Source: Lampris incognitus (lineage: Eukaryota > Chordata > Actinopteri > Lampriformes > Lampridae). From it: 64,000 nt of DNA. The DNA lies in assembly GCF_029633865.1 (NCBI RefSeq), contig NC_079217.1, positions 60,418,993 through 60,482,992 on the forward strand. The letters run 5' to 3'. Both the position numbers and the translations under genes were made by a program. Position 1 is the first letter of the stretch, and the number at the start of each line of letters is the position of its first letter. A model generated the notes under the pieces. It was not told the DNA's origin and did not search any database. It saw only the letters and a list, made by a program, of their open reading frames with translations. Below, in pieces: positions 1 to 10,257 of this stretch.

Positions 1-423
1 TTTCATAAGACATTTACACAGCAGTAAATGATGATAAGTGATCATTAGTAACGTGGATATGATGACCAAGCAGGTAGAGACACTCATGGTTCATGTCACT
101 AAAACAGTGGGATAAGTTCAGAAAGTTGTCTCACTTTACTGTAATGCAGCCTTTAAGACCAGGGAATGATAACATTTGAGTTATATCACCAGATTCCCAC
201 AACCCCAATCCCACAACACATCTAGTCTCACATCACCAGATCTATATATTGTGTCCACATATTGTCTCTACTTCATTGGTTGTGTCTGAATAACCACACT
301 ATGGCCGTCGTAATACTAGATGGCGTTCATTTTTAGCACACTACATTACAGTATTCATAGTATGGAAAAATGTAGTCTACTTAAAATGCAGGATGTATAC
401 TATTTTCAGTGGAAAATCTAAGA
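1..423. other. cul5 intron sequence, no feature seen
   Basis: Lies downstream of cul5 exon 4 in gene direction. No cullin exon, repeat of known type or open frame could be supported. The A+T-rich 3' part resembles a transposon-flanking region but has no recognisable end. Confidence 0.4.
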
Positions 424-3400
424 TGGGGCATCCGGGTAGCGCAGCGGTCTATTCCGTTGCCTACCAACACGGGGATCGCCGGTTCGAATCCCCGTGTTAC
501 CTCCGGCTTGGTCGGGCGTCCCTACATACACAGTTGGCCGTGTCTGCAGGTGGGAAGCCGGATTGTGGGTATGTGTCGCTGCACTAGCGCCTCCTCTGGT
601 CGGTCGGGGTGCCTGTTCGGGGGGGGACTGGGGGGGAATAGTGTGATCCTCCCACGCGCTACGTCCCCCTGGTGAAACTCCTCACTGTCAGGTGAAAAGA
701 AGCGGCTGGCGACTCCACATGTATCGGAGGAGACATGTGGTAGTCTGCAGCCCTCCCTGGATCGGCAGAGGGGGTGGAGCAGCGACCGGGACGGCTCGGA
801 AGAGTGGGGTAATTGGCCAAGTACAATTGGGGAAAAAAAGGGGGGAAAAATCCACACACAAAAAAAAAGGAAATGGTAATTTTGCATGGTGATCATGACA
901 CAGGTTCTGCGAGCCAGTTCCACTAGCCGTCATTTTCACTGGATGACTGAGAATAGTAAACGAGATTTACGATGCATACTACACGTCTTTTAATGGATCA
1001 TCAGTACTCAACAGTACGTAGAACTTTCTATTAGTACGTAGTTCTTTGTAGTAGTGTATTTGGACACAGCCAGACTCACGTCCTTCGCTCTTTCCCCTCA
1101 TCTCTAGACATTCCCTCTTAATCTCCAGTCCCCTTCAGCACCTCCCTTGCACTTTTCTGCTTCCCCTTGTCGTATTTAAAATCATTCCATTTCTCCTCCT
1201 CCTCCTCCTCCTCCCTCTCTCTTTCTCACCTTGCGGACGATGCTGTCCTCCATGTTGGTCTTCTTGTTGCTGCCCTGCTTGCCCATCAGCGTGATTTCCA
1301 GCTGGCAGAAGGGTTTGGGCAGGATGTCACACTGGGTGAAGAACTTCCTCCACTCCACGATGTATGCCTTCAGCAGCGCCGTGTCGTCTTGGTGGCTCAG
1401 CACCCGCTGCCATGGTGACCAGGGAGGAGGAAGTGGGACAGGTCAAACGGTAAAGCCAACCCATGCACCTTTGTTGCTTAGTTCCTTCAATTGTTATTGA
1501 TTGTTTTTCGATCACTTAATAAAGTGGCTGCAGGAAAGCAGCCATGTAAACATCGTGAGAGGCATGACGATCAATTTTAAATTCTTTGCAACTTAGTTAT
1601 CAATCCACAATCTCTGGCTCACCCACCCACACAAACACACACGGAGCTGGACAGCACACACTCACACAGACACACAAGCACACGTACGGCCTGAGCTTGT
1701 TTGATGAAGTCTAAGATGTCCTCTTTGAGAGCCTGGTGGATTTTGGCAGGACCTTTATCATCCCATAGGCACACAGCATGGACATCTCTGGAGGGCAGAT
1801 AAGAAACAGAAGGGCATCAGTTCATGAAGAACTTCAGATGTCATCAGTGAAGAATCACACGTGATGTTTCTGAAATATCATGATGTGACATGATGTTAAC
1901 CAGAGGCAGTGTGTTGTGTCATTATTCAAGTGTAATTAAATCTAAATGTGTTTTTTTTTTTGAGCAGTAGCATGTCTACACAACTCCCACCTGATGACAT
2001 CTATCAATACAAGACTTGAGTTCAAAAATGGCCTGGACAACTTCGCCAAACTGCGTTCAATGAGAGTTTACATAAGAAAATAGCCACGCCGCTCTCTTTC
2101 GTCGAATCAGAATCAGAATACTTTATTCACCCCCGAGGGGACACCGGGTAAACTCTTCATCGCCGCCCCGAGTGGTGACGTAGTAACAGAGATATTAACG
2201 CATTCTGACATCAGAGGATGGAAACTGAAAAAAGATTTCAAAGACTGCATTTCCACGTCTCTGGTTTTGGAGACAGAGCTTCTTCTCCCACTTCTCCACC
2301 CCAACCCAAAAAAATCATGCATCCATCTATTATCCAAGCCGCTTATCCCAATCGGGGTCGCGGGGGTGCTGGAGCCTATCCCAGCAGTCATTGGGCGGCA
2401 GGCGGGGAGACACCCTGGACAGACCGCAGACTGGGTGGAGACTGGCTGAAACGCTGCACTGCGATGTCCTTTAAAAGACGGACTAAGGGGCGTCCGGGTA
2501 GCGTAGCGGGAGACAGTAGCCGTGTAGAGTTAAACCCAGTGAGACTAACTTCCCCCGGCCACAAGCAATCGATGGTGGAAACCAATATCAAAATCGCAAT
2601 TAATCCATGACTAATAGTGGAGTCCTATTCAAACGGCGTGTGTTGTGTCCAAGATGGATGCAAAGCACGCAGCACACTACAGACTAGCGTTCTCCACCGA
2701 GCCATTTCAACCTCCATTGTTGTACTATGGAAACAAACTGGGATTCCTCCACCCGCGCAGGAGTCGAACCCACGTCACAACAAGGTTTACGTACAGGTTC
2801 CTTCCATTGTGTGAGAGTTATATAAAGCACAAATACAGGACCAGCTGATCCACATATGGGCTGCTGGAGCGGGATGTAAGGATGGCACTCCATGCGCTGA
2901 GTAGTGTTACTTTTTATAGAATGACTAGTCATAGTTGTGGTTTTATTAGTCATTGTTGTATTAGTGGTAGAACTAACAGTAGTACTCTTAATGCTAAGCG
3001 TAATTCACGTGACGTATGTCAGACTCAGAAACACTTTGTCGCTTCCCCAGCCCACAGCAGTGCAACACAAAGACAAAAACACACATCCTAAAACTAGAAG
3101 AACTACAAGAACTCATATATCCAAACTCACACATATATATCTAAACTAAACAACAGAAATCTCTGTCCAGGAGAGCGAACGCCAGCCAGGATGACTGTCG
3201 GAACTGCCGGTCTGCATGGGCTAGTAGTTAGCTTAGCCTGCCCCGCTTCTGCGTCCTGTCAGACCGCCCTTGGTGTTTCCTCTTCGGGCACAGCCCCAGG
3301 CAGGGCCGTGGTCCTTGGGCCCACAGGACACAGCAGACCAAGCTCCCCCAGCCGATCTACCGCCAGCTCTCCCAGCCAGACACCTTCAACACACCTCCCC

Positions 3401-5501
3401 GCACTCCACACAACGACACTAAAAACACAGTCAATGCTAGGTGAGGCCGCCGCCAGACCACCCTCGGTGTTATCGGAACTGCCTGTCTGCATGGGCTAGC
3501 AGTTAGCTTAGCCTGTCCCACTTCCTGTCAGACCGCCCTCGGTGTTTCCTCTTTGGGCACGGCTCTGGGCAGGGCCCTGGGCCCACAGGATGCATCAGAC
3601 CAAGCTCTCCCAGCCGATCCAGCACCAGCTCTCCCAGCCATCAAACGAATACACAAACTTAGACGCAGACGTGGACAAAGACACTGCATGGATGGTACTG
3701 TGTGAGGCCGCTGCAGACGTGAATTTGCGCCGCCATCTTCCCACACCGGTACTGGGTGAGGCCGTTGCAAGCGTGAATTTGCGCCGCCATCATAATATGT
3801 GCAGTATTAGTACTACTGATACCACAGTGGTAAACTCCTTTGCAGTGTAAACATCGGTGACACAAAACAATCTATACTACAATTAGAGAGGTGTTAGAAA
3901 AACAGAAAAGGATACATGAATAATACGATGAAACACGCAACACATAACCAAGCACAGTGCAGTCCTACATAGAGCATGGTGTCAAGATGGCCTGCGTGTT
4001 CATTCTAAAGCCGAGTCGCACTAGGACCAAACAACGACATCTATCTCACTGGTGATACTCCGGTAATCGTTAAAGCACTGCTGAAACAAAGGTTGTTTTT
4101 TTTTAAAGATTTCAAATGAACTCCCCCATCCCCTGACAAACACACGGCTTAGTCTCACACCTTTAATGTGGACGTTACCGAGTGGATAATTCTCAGTTGA
4201 GCTCTCAATTAATTCATCGGGAGGATGGTACCACATCCCGAGTTATGGAGGAAGGGGGCTTTTTGTCACTTTGACAAAACAATGACCACAAAGTAAGTTT
4301 TCAAAGTTAACACACAAACCTCTAAACTGACCGAATAAAAATGTGGCCATGCGAAATCAAAGAAACAAGTGCCCTTGACCAGGTACACTACAGCACTAGG
4401 AACAAGTTTTCCTTATATTGTACAGTTGAGGCACTACTGGTTTCTTGGACAGCCAAACATACAAAAATGGCAGCTTGTCCGGGGCAACAACCAGTGACGA
4501 ATGTGTCTAACCAGTAAACCAGTGTAACCAGTGAATCCGTATATTTATAAGCAAACACATAACGGAGAGCATTCAATGTTCTGTGAGTTTGACACAGATA
4601 TTGGAAAGATTCATGTTCTGCTCTGACTGTGCCCTTAAGTGGGGTATTGGGTGTTACCAGAGAGAATGAGTAGATGTTCTTCATGTCCAAAACTAATATC
4701 TTGCCCCTGATACCCATGAATCAAAACTTGGATTAAAAAGGAATTGCAGCCAGAAGAAAGTAAATTTAAAGGGGGGGAAAAATCATAGCAAGTGATCGGC
4801 TAACCAACATACGTTTCTAATGCACAACTCTGCTACACACCCTGGACAGCTCCAGTTCGCGCCTTCTGGCTGGCATGTTTTGGGACGGTTCGAGGAAGCC
4901 CAAATAAACAGAGGGGACATGCAAACTCCACAGAAAAGGGCCAGAGTCAAAATTCAGGACCCTCTTGCTACTCTTGCACTGACCACACCACCCCAACGAA
5001 GCCACGAGATGATCTTAACCCGTCCTGAGCATGGCTATCTGCCAAGTATTTTCAAATACATTTCCCAGTAGGGTACGATGAAACGATGCCCGTGACACGC
5101 TCCAGAATGAGCATCCACCCCAGAAAGCAAGGTAATGGACCATTTCCTAATATCAATTTCAGTTTCTTTTACCCGTTTTCTCAAGGATTTATGCTCACGA
5201 GTGGAAAAGCATAAACCCAGCCTTAACAACACAGTAATAAGCACAGCTGATGAGAAAGCTGGACAACAGCAGGGCTTTACGTGGTCCGAGCGGGTAACAG
5301 AGCAGCCGTGGCTCATGTGGGGGGGGGGGCTGTGACGTCATCGTACGGCGATAAGAGAGAAAGCGAGGCCAGCGTGAAGGAGAGCTCTTACGAGAACAAG
5401 TCGAACCACTGTTGCTTGGTGACGGCCTCCTGTCTGAGCAGCTTGAGGACAATGGGTCTCATCAGGTCCCACTTGTCCTCAAACTGCAGGGACCCCTTGT
5501 T

Positions 5502-5573
<72 letters not shown>

Positions 5574-5804
5574 AAAAGAGAAAGCGAGAAGGAAAAGCAG
5601 GACAAAGGGAGACAGGCAGAAAGTCAACGATTGGAGGAAGGCAATACAGAGACACCGAGAGGCGCTGCTGCTCATTTCAGGGCAATCACATGAAAATACA
5701 CCATGGTGGTCCTGGACAGGTCCTGACAGCTGAAACCCGATAAACACTTCAAATCTCATCCACGCTGAAATACGAAGCAAGGGCGACTAGCGTTGCGTTG
5801 AAGT

Positions 5805-5884
<80 letters not shown>

Positions 5885-6213
5885 GTGTGTCAAAGCGAGG
5901 TGCGGGAGCAGCACAGCTGATTTTTAGGGTCATCTCGTCAGCGCGCGGAGCGTCTTCCGCCGGCTCCGCTAGCCGCCGTATGACGCTCCGCGGGTCGGCT
6001 AACGTTAGCTAGGCGAGACCACACTAAACATTTCGCGGCCCTGCCTCGGACGCGCTGCCGAACAGCTGCCGTGGCCACTCCGGGTGAACCCGCGCTCGGC
6101 CGGCCGGCGTGCGGCACACAAGAGACGGCGAAGCGGTGCCGCGGGAGTGCGCCGCTGCGCGAAAGGCGACACCGCTGGGCGCCTCTTACCTTTAGCAGAT
6201 TAGACGTCGCCAT
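1..6213 (-). CDS. cul5: Cullin-5, N-terminal coding exons 1-4; gene continues beyond the left edge
   Basis: CUL5 is the scaffold of CRL5 ubiquitin ligases: its N-terminal cullin repeats bind Elongin B/C-SOCS-box receptors and its C-terminus binds RBX2. Four minus-strand coding exons match vertebrate CUL5 almost residue for residue: 6190-6213 (MATSNLLK), 5392-5501 (starts NKGSLQFEDKW, ends QQWFDLF), 1688-1787 (starts DVHAVCLWDDKG) and 1230-1406 (starts RVLSHQDDTALLKAY, ends MEDSIVRK). All have GT/AG borders, and lengths 24+110+100+177 keep one frame for 137 codons. They cover the start of cullin repeat 1 only; the rest lies left of position 1, and no further exon is seen in 1-1229. The ATG at 6213 is chosen because the peptide equals the known N-terminus. 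Exon 2 is preceded by a (CT)n tract on the coding strand. Identity is very sure; only the window edge truncates it. Confidence 0.97.
424..873 (+). repeat. tRNA-derived SINE (family 1), near full length
   Basis: Head with a pol III A box (gggtagcgcagcggtc) and B box (ggttcgaatcc near 481-491), then a body ending in a spacer rich in G and A (tail from about 820). The same sequence recurs at 36951-37442, 38608-38740 and reversed at 62878-63300. It is a tRNA-headed SINE and not a functional tRNA gene: the acceptor stem is not closed and the body continues for over 300 bp. It sits in a cul5 intron. Confidence 0.85.
881..1229. other. cul5 intron, nothing further recognised
   Basis: Intronic sequence between the SINE and cul5 exon 4. 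The (CTC)n-rich stretch at about 1194-1215 adjoins the exon 4 splice donor on the minus strand. No other feature is seen. Confidence 0.4.
2106..2150 (-). repeat. Short LINE-tail-like interspersed fragment
   Basis: Contains the reiterated aatcagaatcag and actttattcacccccgag string typical of the 3' tail of a common teleost LINE-derived repeat. Only the tail is present. Family assignment is tentative. Confidence 0.4.
2322..2450 (-). repeat. tRNA-headed SINE-like repeat (family 2), 3' part
   Basis: Reverse complement of the 3' end of the family at 21969-22306 and 34333-34692, including the string gctgggataggctccag and the terminal gataagcggct. The tRNA-like head is missing, so this is a 5'-truncated copy in a cul5 intron. 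Confidence 0.75.
2451..3199. other. cul5 intron 2, no gene; only a scrap of SINE head
   Basis: Around 2488-2510 a short piece of the family 1 SINE head (ggggcgtccgggtagcgtag) is visible. The remainder has no recognised repeat or coding signal. Confidence 0.35.
3200..3645 (+). repeat. Tandem duplication, about 275-bp unit, followed by a 55-bp doublet
   Basis: The stretch beginning gaactgccggtctgcatggg at 3201 recurs at 3476 (gaactgcctgtctgcatggg) and the similarity runs on through the ctcccagccgat region, so nearly two copies stand head to tail. Just beyond, a shorter unit ending gaatttgcgccgccatc occurs at about 3701 and 3756. No open reading frame survives across both copies. Confidence 0.75.
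3800..5390. other. cul5 intron 2, no feature supported
   Basis: About 1.6 kb of unremarkable sequence. I found no exon, no terminal repeats and no recognisable transposon protein. Confidence 0.4.
5503..5568 (+). repeat. (GA)n microsatellite forming the cul5 exon 2 polypyrimidine tract
   Basis: About 33 GA units. On the cul5 strand it reads (CT)n and ends directly at the AG acceptor of exon 2 (exon begins at 5501), so it replaces the normal polypyrimidine tract. Confidence 0.95.
5807..5890 (+). repeat. (GT)n microsatellite
   Basis: Over 40 GT units with one interruption, in cul5 intron 1 and about 300 bp from the cul5 start. Confidence 0.97.
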
Positions 6214-6290
6214 GTTTCCTCAACTTGTCACCTCGCGTAGTCTCGCGAGAGGTGGGCGCTTCCCGCTGCGCCCTGCCGGCAGGGGAGGAG
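5930..6290 (-). promoter_or_regulatory. cul5: CpG-rich cul5 promoter/5' UTR with a TCTCGCGAGA motif
   Basis: GC- and CpG-dense stretch around cul5 exon 1. A perfect TCTCGCGAGA palindrome lies at 6241-6250, 28 bp upstream of the cul5 ATG on the minus strand. This motif is a known core element of TATA-less housekeeping promoters bound by BANP and by Kaiso-type factors. No TATA box is seen. The transcription start itself is not resolved from sequence alone. Confidence 0.7.
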
Positions 6291-6316
6291 GTCATGTCAG
6301 CGAATCCCATTATAAC

Positions 6317-6400
<84 letters not shown>
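6317..6400 (+). repeat. (GATA)n microsatellite
   Basis: About 21 perfect gata units, roughly 100 bp upstream of the cul5 ATG on the minus strand and just outside the CpG-rich promoter. Confidence 0.97.
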
Positions 6401-7229
6401 GCTCTCAGAGAGGAAATTCTATGTCACAGGTGCAAGTACTACAATAGTTCATTCAATTCAACAGACGTATATAACCCAGTCAAGTCAGGCATTACACTGT
6501 ACCACAGTATGAAGTAACGGAGAGATCGGCGAAACCCATCCGCATGATTTGGACATCACACCTCTCTCTAAATCTGTGCGGACTTCTTCACTGCCCTGCT
6601 GAACCCTCTGCTTAACCTTTACCAGTAAGCAGGCGTGCAGCATCGGGAACAACAATCACGCCACACTCTGAAAACTAGATGAACATGAAAAGTAGAAAAG
6701 TAGACGGAAAACAACCCGAGAGAGGCCCTTAGGCATTTTCGACCCCAGTTTTATTGAGATACTCATTCCATAACATTAGACTACCTCAGGTCAGCCCGAA
6801 CAAGCACAGCTCTGTCTATTAAGAGGGCGTTATCAAAAATAAATACATTTTTAAAAAATAAACTTTTCTGCCCAATTTGAGTTAATTGTAGATATGAGTG
6901 GCACATGCGTGAGCGTAAAGAGTTTCCCCAGCTTTATTCTATGACGCAAATAGAGACAGGGTTATTAGGGTTGGACCAAAATGGTCACGTAGCAAATCTT
7001 TTCTTTCTGGAAGGTGCACGTGCATATTATGGTCGCATTCGTGCGAGGGTCCGGCCAGGAGGCTGCACATCCACAGACTGGCAGGCAAAGCATCTTTATT
7101 GGGTAGAGTTTTTATTTTATTTTATTTTTTAGCTTGAGCACTGTATATCAAAAACTTTCATTTTCCATATTTCCTGTTCAGCTGACTCGGGTGCAGTGCA
7201 AAACTCTTATAAGTACAGGAAAAACACTG

Positions 7230-7232
<3 letters not shown>
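6401..7232. other. cul5-slc35f2 intergenic region, no gene seen
   Basis: No exon of rab39a or any other gene is visible, and no repeat family is recognised in this stretch. Confidence 0.4.

Positions 7233-7287
<55 letters not shown>
7233..7287 (+). repeat. (GT)n microsatellite
   Basis: About 27 GT units in the cul5-slc35f2 spacer. Confidence 0.95.
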
Positions 7288-7289
<2 letters not shown>

Positions 7290-7367
7290 CCACTGCTAAT
7301 CTCACATACTCCTGGGCCTGTCAGCCTAATAACGTTTTTGTGCACAGTTATGACTGTATGATACAGG

Positions 7368-7721
7368 CAGTGGCGCCCCCAGAAAATTTTCATCGGGGGG
7401 GGGGGCAAATGGGGCCACTGAAAATCTTGGGGTGGCACACCATAACCAAAAGCCATGACTGAATTTCGGGAATTCTGTGATGCTGTTGTTAGTATACTGT
7501 ATAGCCTAGTGGAAAACTGTCAGTATGAGAGTTAAGAAAAATATACATTATTGATTTAAATGAACAGCACCTAATGTAAAATTTCAGATAGAAGCATATT
7601 CTGCATAATCAGAAGCATATTCTGCATATGCGACTCGTGGCTGGGGGGGGCCAGCGGGGGGGGCAGGGATAGTATCAGGGTGGCCGTGGCCACCCCTGGC
7701 CCCCCCTTGGGGGCGCCACTG
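7368..7721. mobile_element. hAT-type MITE with perfect 8-bp target duplication
   Basis: Ends are inverted (cagtggcgccccc at left, gggggcgccactg at right). The flanks carry an exact 8-bp duplication, gatacagg, at 7360-7367 and 7722-7729. An 8-bp duplication and CAG...CTG ends are the hallmark of the hAT superfamily. The 354-bp interior has no transposase, so it is non-autonomous. It contains a small direct repeat (gaagcatattctgcat, about 7591-7628). Confidence 0.88.
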
Positions 7722-7729
7722 GATACAGG

Positions 7730-8345
7730 CCATCCTGGTGGGGCTCTGCACTCGACTAGTTTTTGCATTTTATGTGCTGAGAACGTGTCGTTATCACCCC
7801 GGAGTGGTGAAAACTGAGCATCCTGCCAATCAAATTTAGCAACAAAAAAAAGAGAGACACGTCACTCGGCTGCGTTTGAGAGAGGAAACAACACGTGTGA
7901 TTGTGACGACAGCCAACAAGTCAGATACACCGCCATGGGGATTTACTGCGTACCGAGCAGCCACCACATTTTATTCTCATTTTATTCATTTAGCCTTTGT
8001 TTAACCAGGAAGGTCTCCCTGAGACAAGGAGTCTCATTTTCAAGAGTCCTGATCCAAGACAGCAGCAGCACGTTTAGGCTGCACAAAATACAAGGGACAG
8101 GAATAAACAGACATAAACAAACGAGTCAATAAAACAGTATTAAAGGCTAAAGTGTGCACGTGCTAGCGGAGTCCATCACCAGTAAATGGGTGAGTTTCTT
8201 AAAGTCCCCCAGCGGGGGGGGGGGTCACATCCGGCAGTTTCCGGTGCTTCTGTGAGTTCCGGGCAGAAGGTGCATTCTTGATTCATTCTTGATAGAAAAT
8301 AATTAATATTCTTATATGTCTTGTTCCAGAGCTCGTTCGTGTCCT
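7730..8345. other. Intergenic, no feature supported
   Basis: Between the MITE and a LINE fragment. A G-run (about 8214-8223) is the only notable feature. Confidence 0.35.
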
Positions 8346-8359
8346 TTCTATACTATGCA

Positions 8360-8612
8360 CCTCTTCTTCTTCTTCTTCTTCTTCTTCTTCTTCTTCTTCT
8401 TCTTCAAGGTCTCCTCGTTAGCGAGGGTCGCCGGCTCCATCAGGATGACATGCTTGCCAAACAAGTCTCCCCCGGTTCTCTCTGCCCTGTCCTGAGCAGA
8501 TCTTGCTGCCTCCGATACTTTCAGACTAAGCCATTCTCTGACGTCATCACCATACTGCCTTATTGGTCGGCCTCTCTTGCGCCTCGACGGTGTAGTCCCC
8601 CAAATCGCTGCC
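8360..8612 (-). mobile_element. LINE ORF2 C-terminal fragment with (AAG)n tail
   Basis: Read on the minus strand, the peptide runs RRKRGRPIRQYGDDVREWL then VSEAARSAQDRAERTGGD, matching the basic RGRP...W...D...A.DR end common to several fish LINE ORF2 proteins. The (CTT)n at 8360-8406 would be its (AAG)n tail. Only the last roughly 70 codons remain. The clade is not certain. Confidence 0.55.
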
Positions 8613-9068
8613 TTTGTTAATTTACTCCCACCTGGGCATGACATTGAACTGCACCCCGGGGCTCCCTTGAGCAAGGACAGTACCCCACTGGCTCCCCCTG
8701 CCAGGGCAACGGTGACGCTGACGGCGGCAGGTCGGTGGGTGCAGCCTCAAGGCGGACGAACTTGAATAAGGTCAACGGCTTGAACTGCACGTGGCTTGGT
8801 GGAAGATCTTCTTCGAGACAACAGCAAGGGATAACCAGTCTAGTAAGGACCACTGCGGACCCAGAAAGGGCGTGGCGACACTACTGGGCGTCAAACAACT
8901 GGCCTTCACGTCATTGGATGAAATGATCTATATGCACTAAAACAAGAAAACAAGTCCTTCGTGTGCAGACTTGCAAGGCTCTTCATAAACTGGATGTTGA
9001 ACTCCGCAATCCTCATGTGCGCCACCACATCCCTGCAACCAGTTCCTCTTGGACAGTGTCTTTTATCT
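8613..9068. other. Intergenic, no gene seen
   Basis: May include further decayed LINE sequence at its left edge. Nothing else is supportable. Confidence 0.3.
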
Positions 9069-9841
9069 CAGTGTTTCTCAACCGGGGGTCCGCGGACCCC
9101 TAGTGGTCCGTGGTGTAATGGCAAGGGGTCCGTGAAAATAAAATATCTTTAAAAAAAAGATCCTATGACATTTATAGAAATAGGATTATTTTACTCAAAT
9201 GTGACTGAGACCTTTATCTACCTAAACTATAAAGGGTAACAGGACTTTTTTCTCTAATTACATCTGTTTCACAAGTGTAATTTGTTGTATTTTAATAAGA
9301 TATCTCGCTCCCGTTTGCATTGTTAAAAGTTACTGCATAAAAATTCTGTTTTGTTACATATATCTGAAAGTTACTGAATACATATTCTGTTTTGTTACAT
9401 ATATCTGAAAGTTACTGAATACATATTCTGTTTTGTTACATATATCTGAAAGTTACTGAATACATATTCTGTTTTGTTACATATACCTGAAAGTTACTGA
9501 ATACATATTCTGTTTTGTTACATATATCTGAAAGTTACTGAATACATATTCTGTTTTGTTACATATATCTGAAAGTTACTGAATACATATTCTGTTTTGT
9601 TACATATATCTGAAAGTTACTGCATAAGAATTCTGTGTTGTTAACTATATCTAAGTTACAACTGAAAGCTCTTATTTTTGCCCCAAAGAGTGAATAAATG
9701 CTATAATGCAATTTAAAATGCAGTTTCTACTGTTTCTATCAAATTGCAACCCCACTCCCCCAAGATCAGGTGGGAGGGGTCCTCAGGGTAGATCAAAAAT
9801 ACGCAGGGGGTCCGGCACCCCAAAAAGGTTGAGAACCACTG
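9069..9841. mobile_element. hAT-like MITE (cagtg...cactg ends) with internal minisatellite
   Basis: Terminal inverted repeats cagtgtttctcaacc (left) and ggttgagaaccactg (right) with no transposase between. A related copy in opposite orientation lies at 40010-40590, sharing the tccgcggacc...ggtccgtgg end region and the internal 41-bp repeats. A clean target duplication is not visible here. Length is 773 bp, against 581 bp for the other copy. Confidence 0.8.
9320..9625 (+). repeat. 41-bp minisatellite inside the hAT-like MITE, about 7 units
   Basis: Unit begins gttactgaatacatattctg and continues ttttgttacatatatctgaa. It is repeated head to tail about seven times with very few differences. The second MITE copy has only about three units (40210-40320), so the array has changed length since the copies parted. 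Confidence 0.9.
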
Positions 9842-10257
9842 TCTGACGTCATTTATTTAGTGGGAGTAGCAGCAAAAAGTGTAGCAAGTTCAGCAAGTTG
9901 TTATTTTTCCCCCCTAAATAGGTAAAGCACGCTTCCCCTCAGCACCGCGGCTGTAGTAATATGGCTTATCTTATCTCATATCTCCAGCAAGTCAGTTTTA
10001 CTGTTGATCTCCATCAGGTCCATGATGAGAACTTAAACGCCTTCTTTCATCATCCCTCTTCGCTTATCTTATCTGCCGCCGCAATTGGCCGGGATGTCTG
10101 TAATACGGATGGCATCCGCATACAGACACCCACCGTCCATTTAAGACCAAAGGTGAACTTTGACCCCCCCCCGGGTTTGGTGGCTGTTAATCATTGAGGT
10201 TAAACGCCTTCAGGAGTCGGGTCGCTCAGAAGGTCCCTCTGTTCCCCGCGAGCCGTC
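9842..10257 (+). promoter_or_regulatory. slc35f2: Upstream region of slc35f2 exon 1 (putative promoter)
   Basis: Sequence immediately 5' of the slc35f2 ATG. It is moderately GC-rich near the start, has an inverted CCAAT (attgg) at about 10083-10087, and shows no TATA box at a sensible distance. Promoter status is inferred from position only. Confidence 0.4.

Noticed and set aside
424-510. tRNA gene candidate
   Set aside because: A and B boxes are present but the sequence runs on into a SINE body found at four places, so it is a SINE head.
5412-5693. Open frame of Glu-Arg repeats
   Set aside because: Produced by the (GA)n microsatellite at the cul5 exon 2 border.
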